A program made the position numbers and the translations under genes. A stretch of 64,000 nucleotides of DNA, from the NCBI RefSeq assembly GCF_014203595.1, contig NZ_JACHJK010000009.1, positions 310,001 through 374,000 on the forward strand. The letters run 5' to 3'. Source of the DNA: Streptomyces echinatus (GTDB lineage Bacteria > Actinomycetota > Actinomycetes > Streptomycetales > Streptomycetaceae). Shown piece after piece: positions 1 through 7,359 of this stretch. The notes under the pieces were generated by a model. The model was not told the origin of the DNA and ran no database searches. It worked only from the letters and a program-made list of their open reading frames with translations. Every line of letters starts with the position of its first letter. Position 1 is the first letter of the stretch.

Positions 1-745
1 TGAGCAGCACCCCGCCCCGGGTGGCCTCCCGCACCGACGTGCCCATCCGCACCTCGACGCCGCGCGACCTCAGCACCCGGTCGGCCGTGCGGGACAGCCG
101 CTCGTCCAACTCCGGCAGCACGCGCGGCGCCACGTCCAGCAGGATCCAGCGGGGGCGCAGGCCGCGCGGCAGCGGGTGACGGCGGGCCAGCCGGTCGGTG
201 AGCATCTGCAGCTGCGCGGCCACCTCGGTCCCCGTGTAGCCGGCGCCGACCACCACGAAGGTGCACCGGGCGGCGCAGCTCTCCGGGTCCTCCTCGGCGG
301 AGGCCAGTTCCACCTGCCGGGTCACGTGGTCGCGCAGGTACAGCGCCTCGGGCAGGCCGCGGAAGCCGTGCGCGTGCTCGGCGACGCCGGGGATCGGCAG
401 CAGCTTGTTGACACTGCCGACGGCCAGCACCAGCCGCTCGTAGCCGAGGCTGCCGGAGCCGCCTTCGGGGCCGCTGTAGTGGACGGTATGACCGTCCAGG
501 CCGATGTGCTCCGCCTCGCCGAGCACCAGGCGCACCCCGCGCAGCGTGCCGGGCAGCGACACGGTGACCCGGCGGGCCTCCAGGACGCCGGCGGCGACCT
601 GGGGCAGCAGCGGCAGATACAGGAAGTAGTCGGTCGGGTTGAGCAACGTGATCTCGGCACGGTTCCGGGTGAGGCGGGCCAGCGTGCGGGCAGCCCGGTA
701 CCCGGCGAAACCGGCGCCGACGATCACGACACGAGGTCGGCTCAC
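1..745 (-). CDS. NAD(P)/FAD-dependent oxidoreductase, type II NADH dehydrogenase-like (partial)
   Basis: The 3' part of this gene lies beyond the left edge; the first 248 codons are present, starting at a GTG whose complement is at 743-745. The N-terminus carries a dinucleotide-binding glycine motif (VIVGAGFAGYRAA, about residues 6-18) and a second one (FVVVGAGYTGTEVAAQL, about residues 166-182), the two-Rossmann layout of NDH-2-type dehydrogenases. Text between them (residues about 38-60, LNPTDYFLYLPLLPQVAAG) matches the conserved NDH-2 segment that contacts FAD. Such enzymes pass electrons from NADH to menaquinone at the inner face of the membrane without pumping protons. The membrane-anchoring C-terminus cannot be seen, so a soluble ferredoxin reductase-like role is not excluded. 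The gene is divergent from the LLM oxidoreductase at 961. Confidence 0.85.
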   Translation of the reverse strand, partial: MSRPRVVIVGAGFAGYRAARTLARLTRNRAEITLLNPTDYFLYLPLLPQVAAGVLEARRVTVSLPGTLRGVRLVLGEAEHIGLDGHTVHYSGPEGGSGSLGYERLVLAVGSVNKLLPIPGVAEHAHGFRGLPEALYLRDHVTRQVELASAEEDPESCAARCTFVVVGAGYTGTEVAAQLQMLTDRLARRHPLPRGLRPRWILLDVAPRVLPELDERLSRTADRVLRSRGVEVRMGTSVREATRGGVLL

Positions 746-801
746 GGTGCGCCTCCGGCGGTGTGGCTCGTCCGAGGCCTTCCGCGTAACCGGGGCGGGG
801 G

Positions 802-855
802 CACCCAAACGCCGGGCGGGTCACCCGTACGCCGGTCCGAGCACCCGAACGCCGC
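802..855. promoter_or_regulatory. three 14-bp direct repeats at exact 20-bp spacing in a divergent promoter region
   Basis: CACCCAAACGCCGG (802-815), CACCCGTACGCCGG (822-835) and CACCCGAACGCCGC (842-855) repeat with a period of exactly 20 bp, close to two helical turns. They sit in the 215-bp gap between the divergent NADH dehydrogenase-like gene and the LLM oxidoreductase. The arrangement looks like binding sites on one face of the DNA for a regulator of one or both genes. No protein is known to me for this motif. Confidence 0.5.
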
Positions 856-960
856 CCCCGTCCTGCCCTCCCGCGGCGGCGTTTCGCCCGGTCGCGCACG
901 GTTACCCGGGCCGGGTCCGGATCCCACCACACCCGATCACGCCCGCGCGGAGGTCTTCCC

Positions 961-1917
961 ATGCCCGAGTACGGCTATTTCCTGTCGGCCGAGGAACACG
1001 GCCCCGCGGCCCTCGTCGAGCAGGCCCGGATGGCCGAGCAGGCCGGCTTCCAGGCGCTGTGGATCTCCGACCACTATCACCCGTGGAACGACGCGCAGGG
1101 GCAGAGCCCGTTCGTGTGGTCGGTCATCGGAGCGCTGTCGGAGGCCGTCTCGCTGCCCATCGAGACGGCCGTGACCTGCCCGACCGTGCGGATGCACCCG
1201 GCGGTCGTGGCGCAGGCCGCAGCGACCGCGTCGGTGATGACCGAGGGCCGTTTCCGGCTCGGGGTCGGCACCGGTGAGGCGCTCAACGAGCACATCCTCG
1301 GCGACCGCTGGCCTCCGGCTCATGTGCGGATGGAGATGCTGGAGGAGGCGATCCAGGTGATGCGCCGGCTGTTCACCGGCGAGGAGGTCAACCACCAGGG
1401 CACCCACTACACGGTGGAGAACGCCCGCCTCTACACCGTCCCCGACGAGCCCGTCCCGATCGACGTCTCCGGCTTCGGCCCGAAGGCGACCTCGCTGGCC
1501 GCGCGGGTGGGCGACGGCTACATCACGATGATGCCGGAGGAGGAGATGGTGACCCGGTACCGCAAGGGCGGGGGCGGGGCCAAGCCGGTCAGCGGCGGAA
1601 CGAAGGTCTGCTACGGGACGGACCGCGAGGAGTGCGTCCGTACGGTGCACGGGCTCTGGTACAACGAGCTGCTGCCCGGTGAGATGGGGCAGGTGCTGCC
1701 CTCGCCACGGCACTTCGAGCAGCTGCGGGAGCTGGTCACCGAGGACATGGTGCGGGAGCGGGTCGTCTGCGGGGACGATGCGGAGCGGCATGCCGAGGCG
1801 CTGCGGGAGTTCACGGACGCCGGGTTCGACCGGGTGTACGTGAACCAGATCGGGCCGGATCAGCAGGGGTTCTTCGACTTCTACCGCACGAAGGTGCTGC
1901 CGCGGCTCGCCGGGTGA
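961..1917 (+). CDS. LLM-class F420-dependent oxidoreductase (TIGR03557-like)
   Basis: This 318-residue protein has the luciferase-like monooxygenase TIM-barrel signature: the ISDHYHPW segment near residue 35, FRLGVGTGEALNEH near residue 98, and VSGFGPKATSLAARVGDGY near residue 168. These match the actinobacterial F420-dependent subgroup related to F420-dependent glucose-6-phosphate dehydrogenase. Enzymes of this group pass hydride to or from coenzyme F420 in the cytosol. The substrate cannot be read from sequence. The ATG is preceded by a GGAGG-type ribosome site (GCGGAGGTCTTCCC just upstream). The gene stands alone, and its stop is followed about 30 bp later by a copy of a dispersed intergenic element. 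Confidence 0.88.
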   Translation: MPEYGYFLSAEEHGPAALVEQARMAEQAGFQALWISDHYHPWNDAQGQSPFVWSVIGALSEAVSLPIETAVTCPTVRMHPAVVAQAAATASVMTEGRFRLGVGTGEALNEHILGDRWPPAHVRMEMLEEAIQVMRRLFTGEEVNHQGTHYTVENARLYTVPDEPVPIDVSGFGPKATSLAARVGDGYITMMPEEEMVTRYRKGGGGAKPVSGGTKVCYGTDREECVRTVHGLWYNELLPGEMGQVLPSPRHFEQLRELVTEDMVRERVVCGDDAERHAEALREFTDAGFDRVYVNQIGPDQQGFFDFYRTKVLPRLAG

Positions 1918-1948
1918 TTGGGGGGCGGTGTGTGGGGGCCGGTGGGTC

Positions 1949-1978
1949 GTGGCTTGGCGCGCAGTTCCCCGCGCTCCT
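1949..1978 (+). repeat. dispersed intergenic element, copy 1
   Basis: GTGGCTTGGCGCGCAGTTCC and the following CCGCGCTCCT resemble the copies at 59252-59290 and (inverted) 61911-61950. The shared core is GTGGC, then (T)CGCGCRGTTYCC, then GCGCYCCT. This copy lacks the downstream hairpin arm that the other two have. All three copies lie between genes. From general familiarity with Streptomyces genomes, very similar strings recur between genes; I cannot count them here. Confidence 0.6.
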
Positions 1979-2011
1979 GGGGTGGCTGGGCCGGGCGGCG
2001 GTCGGGAGTTG

Positions 2012-2458
2012 TCAGGCTCGGTGGTGGGGGATGTCCGGAGGGGTGTCCGGGCGGGGCGGGGCGGTGGAGGGCATCGGGGGGTAGGGGGTGCCGAGGCCGC
2101 TCGGCGGGGCTGCCGGGGCGGTGCCGCCGAGGACATGGTGCGGTTCGTGCGGTCCGTGCCGGTGGTGCCCGGAGTGGGCCATGCCGCGCAGCAGGTAGGC
2201 CACGGCCCCGAGGGCGGCCGCGGTGATCAGGGCCGCGGCCCAGCCCGGCAGGCCGATCGCCAGGGCGAGGCCCACGGCGAGGGCCACCGCGGCGCCCGCG
2301 TACAGGGCGACGGCGCCGGACGCGGCGTACAGCATGGCGGTGCGCCGTTGCTTGCGGGACTGCTCGCGCAGTTCGTCACGCACCGTCTCGCGCGCCACCT
2401 GAGCCAGCTCTTCGACCAGGTGCCTGTCCAGATGTTCCAGGTGATCAGAACCGTTCAT
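2012..2458 (-). CDS. holin-X-like (phage holin family / DUF1469) membrane protein
   Basis: The 148-residue product begins with a charged amphipathic helix (SDHLEHLDRHLVEELAQVAR) followed by two hydrophobic segments at about residues 45-65 and 70-90 joined by a short Gly-Pro turn, then a His/Pro-rich tail. This is the shape of the actinobacterial 'phage holin family' or Holin-X proteins, which are ordinary chromosomal membrane proteins despite the name and whose role is unknown. I chose the ATG at 2458 (MNGSDHL) over a longer start because the family-like charged N-terminus begins there. The Pro/His-rich tail is low in complexity. The gene is divergent from the VOC protein at 2539. Confidence 0.7.
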   Translation of the reverse strand: MNGSDHLEHLDRHLVEELAQVARETVRDELREQSRKQRRTAMLYAASGAVALYAGAAVALAVGLALAIGLPGWAAALITAAALGAVAYLLRGMAHSGHHRHGPHEPHHVLGGTAPAAPPSGLGTPYPPMPSTAPPRPDTPPDIPHHRA

Positions 2459-2538
2459 ACCGTGCGGGTACCCGCCCGTCACGGCGGGTAACGCGAGGAC
2501 GCTGCGCCCCGCGGGCGGCCCCAACTAGGCTCGGTCGC

Positions 2539-2889
2539 ATGGAGATTCTGGGCGCCTCGCTGCGCATCTGCGTCGACGACCTCGAAGCCGCGATCCCGTT
2601 CTACGAGCGTCTGTCAGGCGGCAGAGCGCTGCGTTTCCGGCGCGGCGGCGTGGAGGTCGCCGCGGTCGGCTCCTTCCTGCTGATGAGCGGCCCGGAGGAG
2701 GAGCTGGAGATCCTGCGCAAGGTGGCCGCGACGATCGCCGTCAAGGACGTGGACGAGGCCCACCGGCTGCTCACCGAGCTGGGGGCCCGGGTCGTCGCCG
2801 GGCCGGTGCCGACGCCGGCGGGCCGCAATCTGCTGGCGGTGCACCCGGACGGGTCGGTCTTCGAGTACGTGGACCAGCGCGGCGGCTGA
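2539..2889 (+). CDS. VOC-family (glyoxalase/bleomycin resistance-like) protein
   Basis: The protein has 116 residues, one vicinal-oxygen-chelate module made of two beta-alpha-beta-beta-beta units: the first begins LRICVDDLEAAIPFYERL, the second TIAVKDVDEAHRLLTELG. It ends with NLLAVHPDGSVFEYVD, the place where VOC enzymes carry a metal-binding glutamate (E of FEYVD). The first half lacks an obvious metal-binding His, which suggests a binding protein or an enzyme with an incomplete metal site. The function is unassigned. Its stop is 6 bp from the stop of the convergent DUF5107 gene, and both lie on one short hairpin. Confidence 0.8.
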   Translation: MEILGASLRICVDDLEAAIPFYERLSGGRALRFRRGGVEVAAVGSFLLMSGPEEELEILRKVAATIAVKDVDEAHRLLTELGARVVAGPVPTPAGRNLLAVHPDGSVFEYVDQRGG

Positions 2890-2901
2890 GCCCGCTCAGC
2901 C
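2884..2901. terminator. short hairpin across two convergent stop codons
   Basis: GGCTGAGC, CC, GCTCAGCC forms a perfect 8-bp stem that covers the stop codons of both the VOC gene (2887-2889) and the DUF5107 gene (2896-2898). It could end transcription in both directions. There is no T-run on either side and the loop is only 2 nt, so the call is tentative. Confidence 0.4.
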
Positions 2902-4857
2902 GGTGTCCGGCCGCATCCGGAAGTCGTAGCGGGCGGGCAGCGGCTCGTCGGTGAGGCGGTTCCACAGCCGGCCCACGTCTTCGGCGCCCTCCCGCAGGTC
3001 GGCGACCTCGAAGCCGGCGTCGAAGACGGCCCGCGCCTCGGCGCGCCGGCCCTCGGCGAGCAGCAGCTCGGCGAGGAGCAGCCGGAAGCGGCCCCGCAGG
3101 CGGACGGCGGCGGGCAGCCGCTCCCACACCGAGCGCGCCTGAGCGGTCCGCCGGACCCGGAGCAGCGCTTCGAGGGTCTCCCGGCCGAGCGCGGCCACGG
3201 CGGCCGTCCGGGTGCCGTCGTCGTCGTGCCCGTCCCGGCACAGATCGCGGAAGGCGTCCGCGTACCGCTCGGCGGCCCGCTCATGGTGGCCGGCCTCCTG
3301 GTCCGCGACGGCCAGGCAGCGCAGCGGCGGCCAGGGCTCGGGCGCCCGGCGCAGCGCGCGTTCCCAGCTGCGGACGGCCTGGGCGCGGTCGCCCGCGTGC
3401 CACTGGGCGACGCCGAGGTGGTACTCGGTGTGCGCCGTGGCGGGGGCGGTCTCCAGCAGGTCCCGCCAGGGCGGGGAGACCGGCGTCGGGCCGGGCGGCC
3501 GGCCCGGCCGCGGTTCCGGCAGGACCCCGGTGCGCAGCAGTTGCCGCCAGGGCTCCTGCGCGGCGCCGAGGGTGGACTCGGGGAACGGCGTACCGGGCAG
3601 TTCGAGACCCGTGCGCAGCACTTCGAGGGCTCCCCAGCCGGAGCCGGCGGCGAGCGCCGTCCCGGGCTCGGTGTCGGCGTACGGCTTCCAGGCCGCGTAG
3701 GCCTCGTCCACGCGGGCGCGGGGCAGGGCGGCCGCCAGCCGCTGCTCCGCCGCCCCGACGACGTCCGTCCACTCGCCGGTGGAGGGCGTGTCCAGCGGAC
3801 CGTACGCCTCCAGCCAGGACACCTCGCTCTGGGCCGGCAGCGGGACGTGTTCGAGCTGGGTGCGGGCGAGCCCGGCCTGGATCTCGCAGTAGCCGCCGGT
3901 ACCGGGTGCGGTCAGCCACTGCTGCCAGCGCCGGCCGCCGGGGCCGCTGCCCCACACGAAGAGCTTGCGGCCGCGCAGCACGTCGGTGGAGGTCTGGACC
4001 AGCCCGTGCCCGTCGGCGTCCAGCGCGGCGATCCAGCGGCGGCGGCCGTCGGGCACCTCGTAGAAGTAGTCGGCGGCGTAACGGCTGTTGAGCGGGTAGG
4101 TGCGGTCGATGCCGTCGTACGACGGGACGGGCACCCGGCTCAGCCGGCGTTCATAGCCGAAGTGCCAGGCCTCCTCGGCCGGGACCAGGACGCGGCGGTC
4201 CTCGGGCACGGCGATGTTGGACCACCAGTAGACGGGCGCGGGCCGCTCGTGCGGGTTGCGGATCCGTACCCCGGCGTAGAGGAAGCCGGAGCCCTCCGGC
4301 AGCCACAGGTCGACCTGGAAGGGCAGGTCGCGCAGCCTCTCCCACTCCCACAGCCGCAGCATCTCTCCCCCGTCCGGGGCGGGGACGCGCGCGGCGTGCA
4401 GGGGCTCGCAGGAGAGGGTGGTGTGGCCGGTGGCGCCGATGTTCCATTCGATGCCACCGGAGTACCAGGCGCCGTTGAGGGCGAAGTCGGCCGGCTGGAA
4501 CACCGGGTTTCGGTAGAGGAGTTCGCGTCCCGTGGGCAGGTGGACCAGGGAGACGATCCGGCCGCCCAGACCCGGCAGGACGGTGGCGCGCAGCCGGTCG
4601 TTCTCGATCACCAGCGCGTCGAGGGCGCGGGGCGCGCGGGTTCTGCCGTACCCGTCCCGGACGCGTGCCGGCAGCAGGCTGCGCAGCGGCTCGTGGCCGA
4701 GTTGCCGGGCCATGTCCGCGGGCAGGTCCGTCCGTTCCCGGCCGTCGATGCGATGGACCTCGTCGAGCGGGCGCAGTGCGGGCAGCGGGTTGTCGGGTCC
4801 CAGCTCCGCGGCCGGGAGCGTCAGCACCTCACGTCGGATCCTAGTCACGATGACCAT
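2896..4857 (-). CDS. DUF5107 domain protein with C-terminal TPR region
   Basis: About 653 residues from the ATG at 4857. The first roughly 370 residues resemble a galactose-mutarotase-like beta-sandwich (VLPGLGGRIVSLVHLPTGRELLYRNP; GGIEWNIGATGHTTLSCEPL), matching DUF5107. The rest contains tetratricopeptide-like helices (HTEYHLGVAQWHAGDRAQAV; LLLAELLLAEGRRAEARAVF). In the family this pairing is common and is linked by annotation to carbohydrate metabolism, but no activity is established. An upstream extension is open but reads like out-of-frame arginase sequence, so I start at 4857, and the GTG at 4848 is an alternative. The arginase-family gene lies just upstream on the same strand (gap 40 bp), so the two may be co-transcribed. 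Confidence 0.8.
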   Translation of the reverse strand: MVIVTRIRREVLTLPAAELGPDNPLPALRPLDEVHRIDGRERTDLPADMARQLGHEPLRSLLPARVRDGYGRTRAPRALDALVIENDRLRATVLPGLGGRIVSLVHLPTGRELLYRNPVFQPADFALNGAWYSGGIEWNIGATGHTTLSCEPLHAARVPAPDGGEMLRLWEWERLRDLPFQVDLWLPEGSGFLYAGVRIRNPHERPAPVYWWSNIAVPEDRRVLVPAEEAWHFGYERRLSRVPVPSYDGIDRTYPLNSRYAADYFYEVPDGRRRWIAALDADGHGLVQTSTDVLRGRKLFVWGSGPGGRRWQQWLTAPGTGGYCEIQAGLARTQLEHVPLPAQSEVSWLEAYGPLDTPSTGEWTDVVGAAEQRLAAALPRARVDEAYAAWKPYADTEPGTALAAGSGWGALEVLRTGLELPGTPFPESTLGAAQEPWRQLLRTGVLPEPRPGRPPGPTPVSPPWRDLLETAPATAHTEYHLGVAQWHAGDRAQAVRSWERALRRAPEPWPPLRCLAVADQEAGHHERAAERYADAFRDLCRDGHDDDGTRTAAVAALGRETLEALLRVRRTAQARSVWERLPAAVRLRGRFRLLLAELLLAEGRRAEARAVFDAGFEVADLREGAEDVGRLWNRLTDEPLPARYDFRMRPDTG

Positions 4858-4897
4858 GGAACCCGGCGACGCGGGACTCGGCCAGGGGAGCTGCCGG

Positions 4898-5797
4898 TCA
4901 GGATTGCGCAAAGGCGTCCACGACCAGGCCGGCCAGGAGCGCGCCCGCCGTGCCGTCGGGGTCGAGGTCGGGGTCGTAGATGGTGACGTTGAAGCCGACG
5001 CAGCGCGGTGAGGCCAGCAACGGGCGCAGCAGGGGCACGAGTTCACCGGGCAGCAGGCCGCCCGGGTCGGGGCTGTCGACGGCCGGCATCACGGAGGGGT
5101 CGAGGACGTCGGCGTCCAGGTGGACCCAGAAGCCGTCGAGGTGCGGCGCCGAGAGGGTCTCCAGGGTGGCCCGGGCGACGGCGCCGGCGCCCCGCTCGCG
5201 GAGGTCGCCCACGGTGGTGACGGGCATCTTCAGCGCGGCGAGTTCGGCCAGGTCCTCCGTGAACTCGTCGCGTATCCCGAGGAACCGCACATCCTCGTCC
5301 CTGAGGTAGGGCCTGAGCCCCTCCAGGTTCGTCAGGTCCTCCTGGCCCCGCCCGGTGGCGAGGGCGACCTCCTCGCCGCCCGCCGCGCCGATCCGGTCGG
5401 AGTTGCCCGGGTGCCGGAAGTCGTGCGAGGCGTCGACGGCGGCCAGCCCGTACCGGCCGAGGCGGCGCAGCGCGAGCGAGGCGCCGAGCTGGATGGAGCA
5501 GTCCCCGCCGAGGACCACGGGGAAGTCCCCGGCCCGCACATGGCCCTCGATGCGGTCGGCGAGCCTGACGGTGTACGCGGCGAGGGCGGCGGCGTTGAAG
5601 ACTCCGTCACCCTCCCGCCAGTCACCGCGGTCGTAGCGCGGCGGCACGACCACCCCGCCCTCCCGTGCGCCGAGCCGCCGCAGGATCCCCTGCTCCCGCA
5701 GGGCTCCGGCGAGCTTGTAGCAGCCCGGCACGGTGCCGGGGGCGGGTGGGCGCAGGCCCAGGTTGGAGGGGGCGTCGAGGACGACGAGTTCGCGCAC
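4898..5797 (-). CDS. arginase/agmatinase-family protein
   Basis: The 299-residue protein has the ureohydrolase fold signature: VVLGGDCSIQLG at about residue 93, AAVDASHDFRHPG at about 118, and WVHLDADVLDPSVMPAVDSP at about 225, ending in DPDLDPDG. Enzymes of the family use two Mn ions to hydrolyse guanidino compounds such as arginine, agmatine or guanidinobutyrate. One ligand is odd: the canonical DAHxD is DASHD here, with Ser at the usual His position and His one residue later; GGDHS is GGDCS. Either the metal site is shifted or this is a specialised or weak hydrolase, so the substrate stays open. It is upstream of the DUF5107 gene and 24 bp downstream of the acetyltransferase on the same strand. 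Confidence 0.82.
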   Translation of the reverse strand: MRELVVLDAPSNLGLRPPAPGTVPGCYKLAGALREQGILRRLGAREGGVVVPPRYDRGDWREGDGVFNAAALAAYTVRLADRIEGHVRAGDFPVVLGGDCSIQLGASLALRRLGRYGLAAVDASHDFRHPGNSDRIGAAGGEEVALATGRGQEDLTNLEGLRPYLRDEDVRFLGIRDEFTEDLAELAALKMPVTTVGDLRERGAGAVARATLETLSAPHLDGFWVHLDADVLDPSVMPAVDSPDPGGLLPGELVPLLRPLLASPRCVGFNVTIYDPDLDPDGTAGALLAGLVVDAFAQS

Positions 5798-5821
5798 GCG
5801 GTTCTCCCGGGAGGGTGAGGA

Positions 5822-6373
5822 TCAGTGGCCGGACCGCATCTCGGCGGTCAGTGCCCAGCGTTCGTGGTCGCGCCAGGCACCGTCAACGAAGATCATTTTC
5901 GGGGAGAAGCCCTCCCGGCGGAAGCCGGCCCCGCGGGCGAGGGCGACGGAGGCGGCGTTGCCGGGCTGGGCGTTGATCTCCAGCCGGTGCAGGCCGAGCG
6001 GCCCGAAGGCGTACCCGATCACCAGCTCCAGGCCTTCGCGCATCAGGCCCCGTCCGGCCGCGTGCGCGAAGGCGCCGTAGCCGAGGGCGCCGCTCTGGAA
6101 GCCGCCCCGCACGATGTTGTTGATGTTGATGAAGCCGGCGATGGCCCCGCCGTCCTTCTCGCACACCAGGAAACCGGCCCGGGCCGGATCCTCGATCAGC
6201 GAGCCGGCGTAGTCGGCGTACGCCTTGTCGCTGTCGGGCGGGAAGAGCCACGGCCGGTGCAGGTCCCGGCTCTCCCCGGCTCGCGCGGTAAACTCGGGGC
6301 CGTCTTCGAGGGTGAAGGGGCGGATGGCGACGCGGGGGCCGGTGGCGAGCCGGCCGGACGGAGGGTGCGGCAT
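5822..6373 (-). CDS. GNAT-family N-acetyltransferase (RimJ/RimL-like)
   Basis: The 183-residue protein fits the RimJ/RimL branch of GNAT enzymes, which move an acetyl group from acetyl-CoA to protein N-termini, amines or antibiotics. Visible features are the N-terminal VAIRPFTLEDGPEFTARAGE strand-helix, the SGALGYGAFAHAAGRGLMRE segment (acetyl-CoA pyrophosphate-binding loop region), HRLEINAQPGNAASVALARG near residue 133 and the GFRREGF strand near the end. The last two are strongly diagnostic of RimJ/RimL-type proteins. Its stop is 24 bp before the arginase-family start and on the same strand, so a three-gene transcript (acetyltransferase, arginase-like, DUF5107) is possible. The target cannot be told from sequence. 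Confidence 0.85.
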   Translation of the reverse strand: MPHPPSGRLATGPRVAIRPFTLEDGPEFTARAGESRDLHRPWLFPPDSDKAYADYAGSLIEDPARAGFLVCEKDGGAIAGFININNIVRGGFQSGALGYGAFAHAAGRGLMREGLELVIGYAFGPLGLHRLEINAQPGNAASVALARGAGFRREGFSPKMIFVDGAWRDHERWALTAEMRSGH

Positions 6374-6435
6374 CCGGCCAGCCTACGGCGTGCCCGCCCG
6401 CGGCGCCGCCGGATGAGCCGCCGCGGGGTGGAACG

Positions 6436-7359
6436 TCAGCGCAGGGCCGGCTCGTCCAGCGTCAGTGTGCCCGCGTCCGTGTCGAGTTCGGCGGCCAGTC
6501 CGAACGGGATCGTCAGGGCCCCTTCGCAGTGCCCGAACCCGACGTTCTCCGCGACCGGCACCCCGAGTCCGCCGAGCCGGTCGGCCAGCAGGGGCCGCAG
6601 TCCGGCGTAGTCCGCGCAGTCCTCCCAGGAGCCGAGGAGCACCCCGCTCACCCCGTCGAGCCAGCCGGAGCGCAGGAGTTGGGTGAGGTACCGGTCCAGC
6701 CGGTACGTCTCCTCGCCCACGTCCTCCAGACAGAGCAGTCCGCCGCGCGCCGAGGGCCGGGCGTGCGGGGTGCCGCGTTCCGCGGCGAGCAGGCACAGAC
6801 AGCCGCCGAGGGTGACGCCCCGGGCCCGGCCGGGCACCAGGGCCGTGCCGCCGGTGGCGACGGTGCGCACGGTCTCGGGGGCGAAGAGCGTGGCCCGCAG
6901 GTGCTCCTGGGCCCGGGTGTTCTTGACGAAGTCGATGCCGGCCGCCATCGGCCCGTGCAGGGTGGCGAGTCCGAGGCGGGTGGCGAAGGCCTCGTGCAGG
7001 GCGGTGATGTCGCTGAAGCCGACGAAGACCTTGGGCCCGGCCGCGCGCAGCGCGTCCCAGTCGAGCAGGTCGGCCATGCGCTGCACGCCGTAGCCGCCGC
7101 GGGCGCAGAGCACCGCGTCCACGGCGGGGTCGCACCAGGCGCGCTGGAAGTCGGCGGCCCGGTCGGCGTCCGTGCCGGCCAGGTAGCCGAAGTCGGGGTG
7201 CCGGTTCAGGACATGGGCCCCCACCACCGGGTCGAGGTCCCAGCCGCGCAGCACGTCGAGTCCCGCCTGCAGCCGCTCCTCGGGCACCGGCCCGCTGGGG
7301 GCGACGACGGCCACCCGGGCGCCGGGCGCCAGCCGGTGCGGCCGTACGAGTTCCTTCAC
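6436..7359 (-). CDS. LD-carboxypeptidase (peptidase family S66)
   Basis: The 307-residue S66 serine peptidase shows the nucleophile in VGFSDITALH (Ser about 116), the Glu in LCLEDVGEETYRLDRYL, and the His in GFGHCEGALTIPFG, which form the Ser-Glu-His triad of the family. S66 enzymes cut the L,D bond before the terminal D-Ala of muropeptide tetrapeptides and act in cell-wall recycling, and some relatives inactivate peptide antibiotics such as microcin C7. The start is the GTG at 7359, which overlaps the stop of the upstream S9 peptidase gene as GTGA and implies translational coupling. No signal peptide is seen, so the enzyme is cytosolic. It is the last gene of the four-peptidase set. Confidence 0.9.
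   Translation of the reverse strand: MKELVRPHRLAPGARVAVVAPSGPVPEERLQAGLDVLRGWDLDPVVGAHVLNRHPDFGYLAGTDADRAADFQRAWCDPAVDAVLCARGGYGVQRMADLLDWDALRAAGPKVFVGFSDITALHEAFATRLGLATLHGPMAAGIDFVKNTRAQEHLRATLFAPETVRTVATGGTALVPGRARGVTLGGCLCLLAAERGTPHARPSARGGLLCLEDVGEETYRLDRYLTQLLRSGWLDGVSGVLLGSWEDCADYAGLRPLLADRLGGLGVPVAENVGFGHCEGALTIPFGLAAELDTDAGTLTLDEPALR

Noticed and set aside
2012..2524. Prophage presence, suggested by the holin-like protein
   Set aside because: No other phage gene is near. Holin-X/DUF1469 proteins are common chromosomal membrane proteins in actinomycetes.
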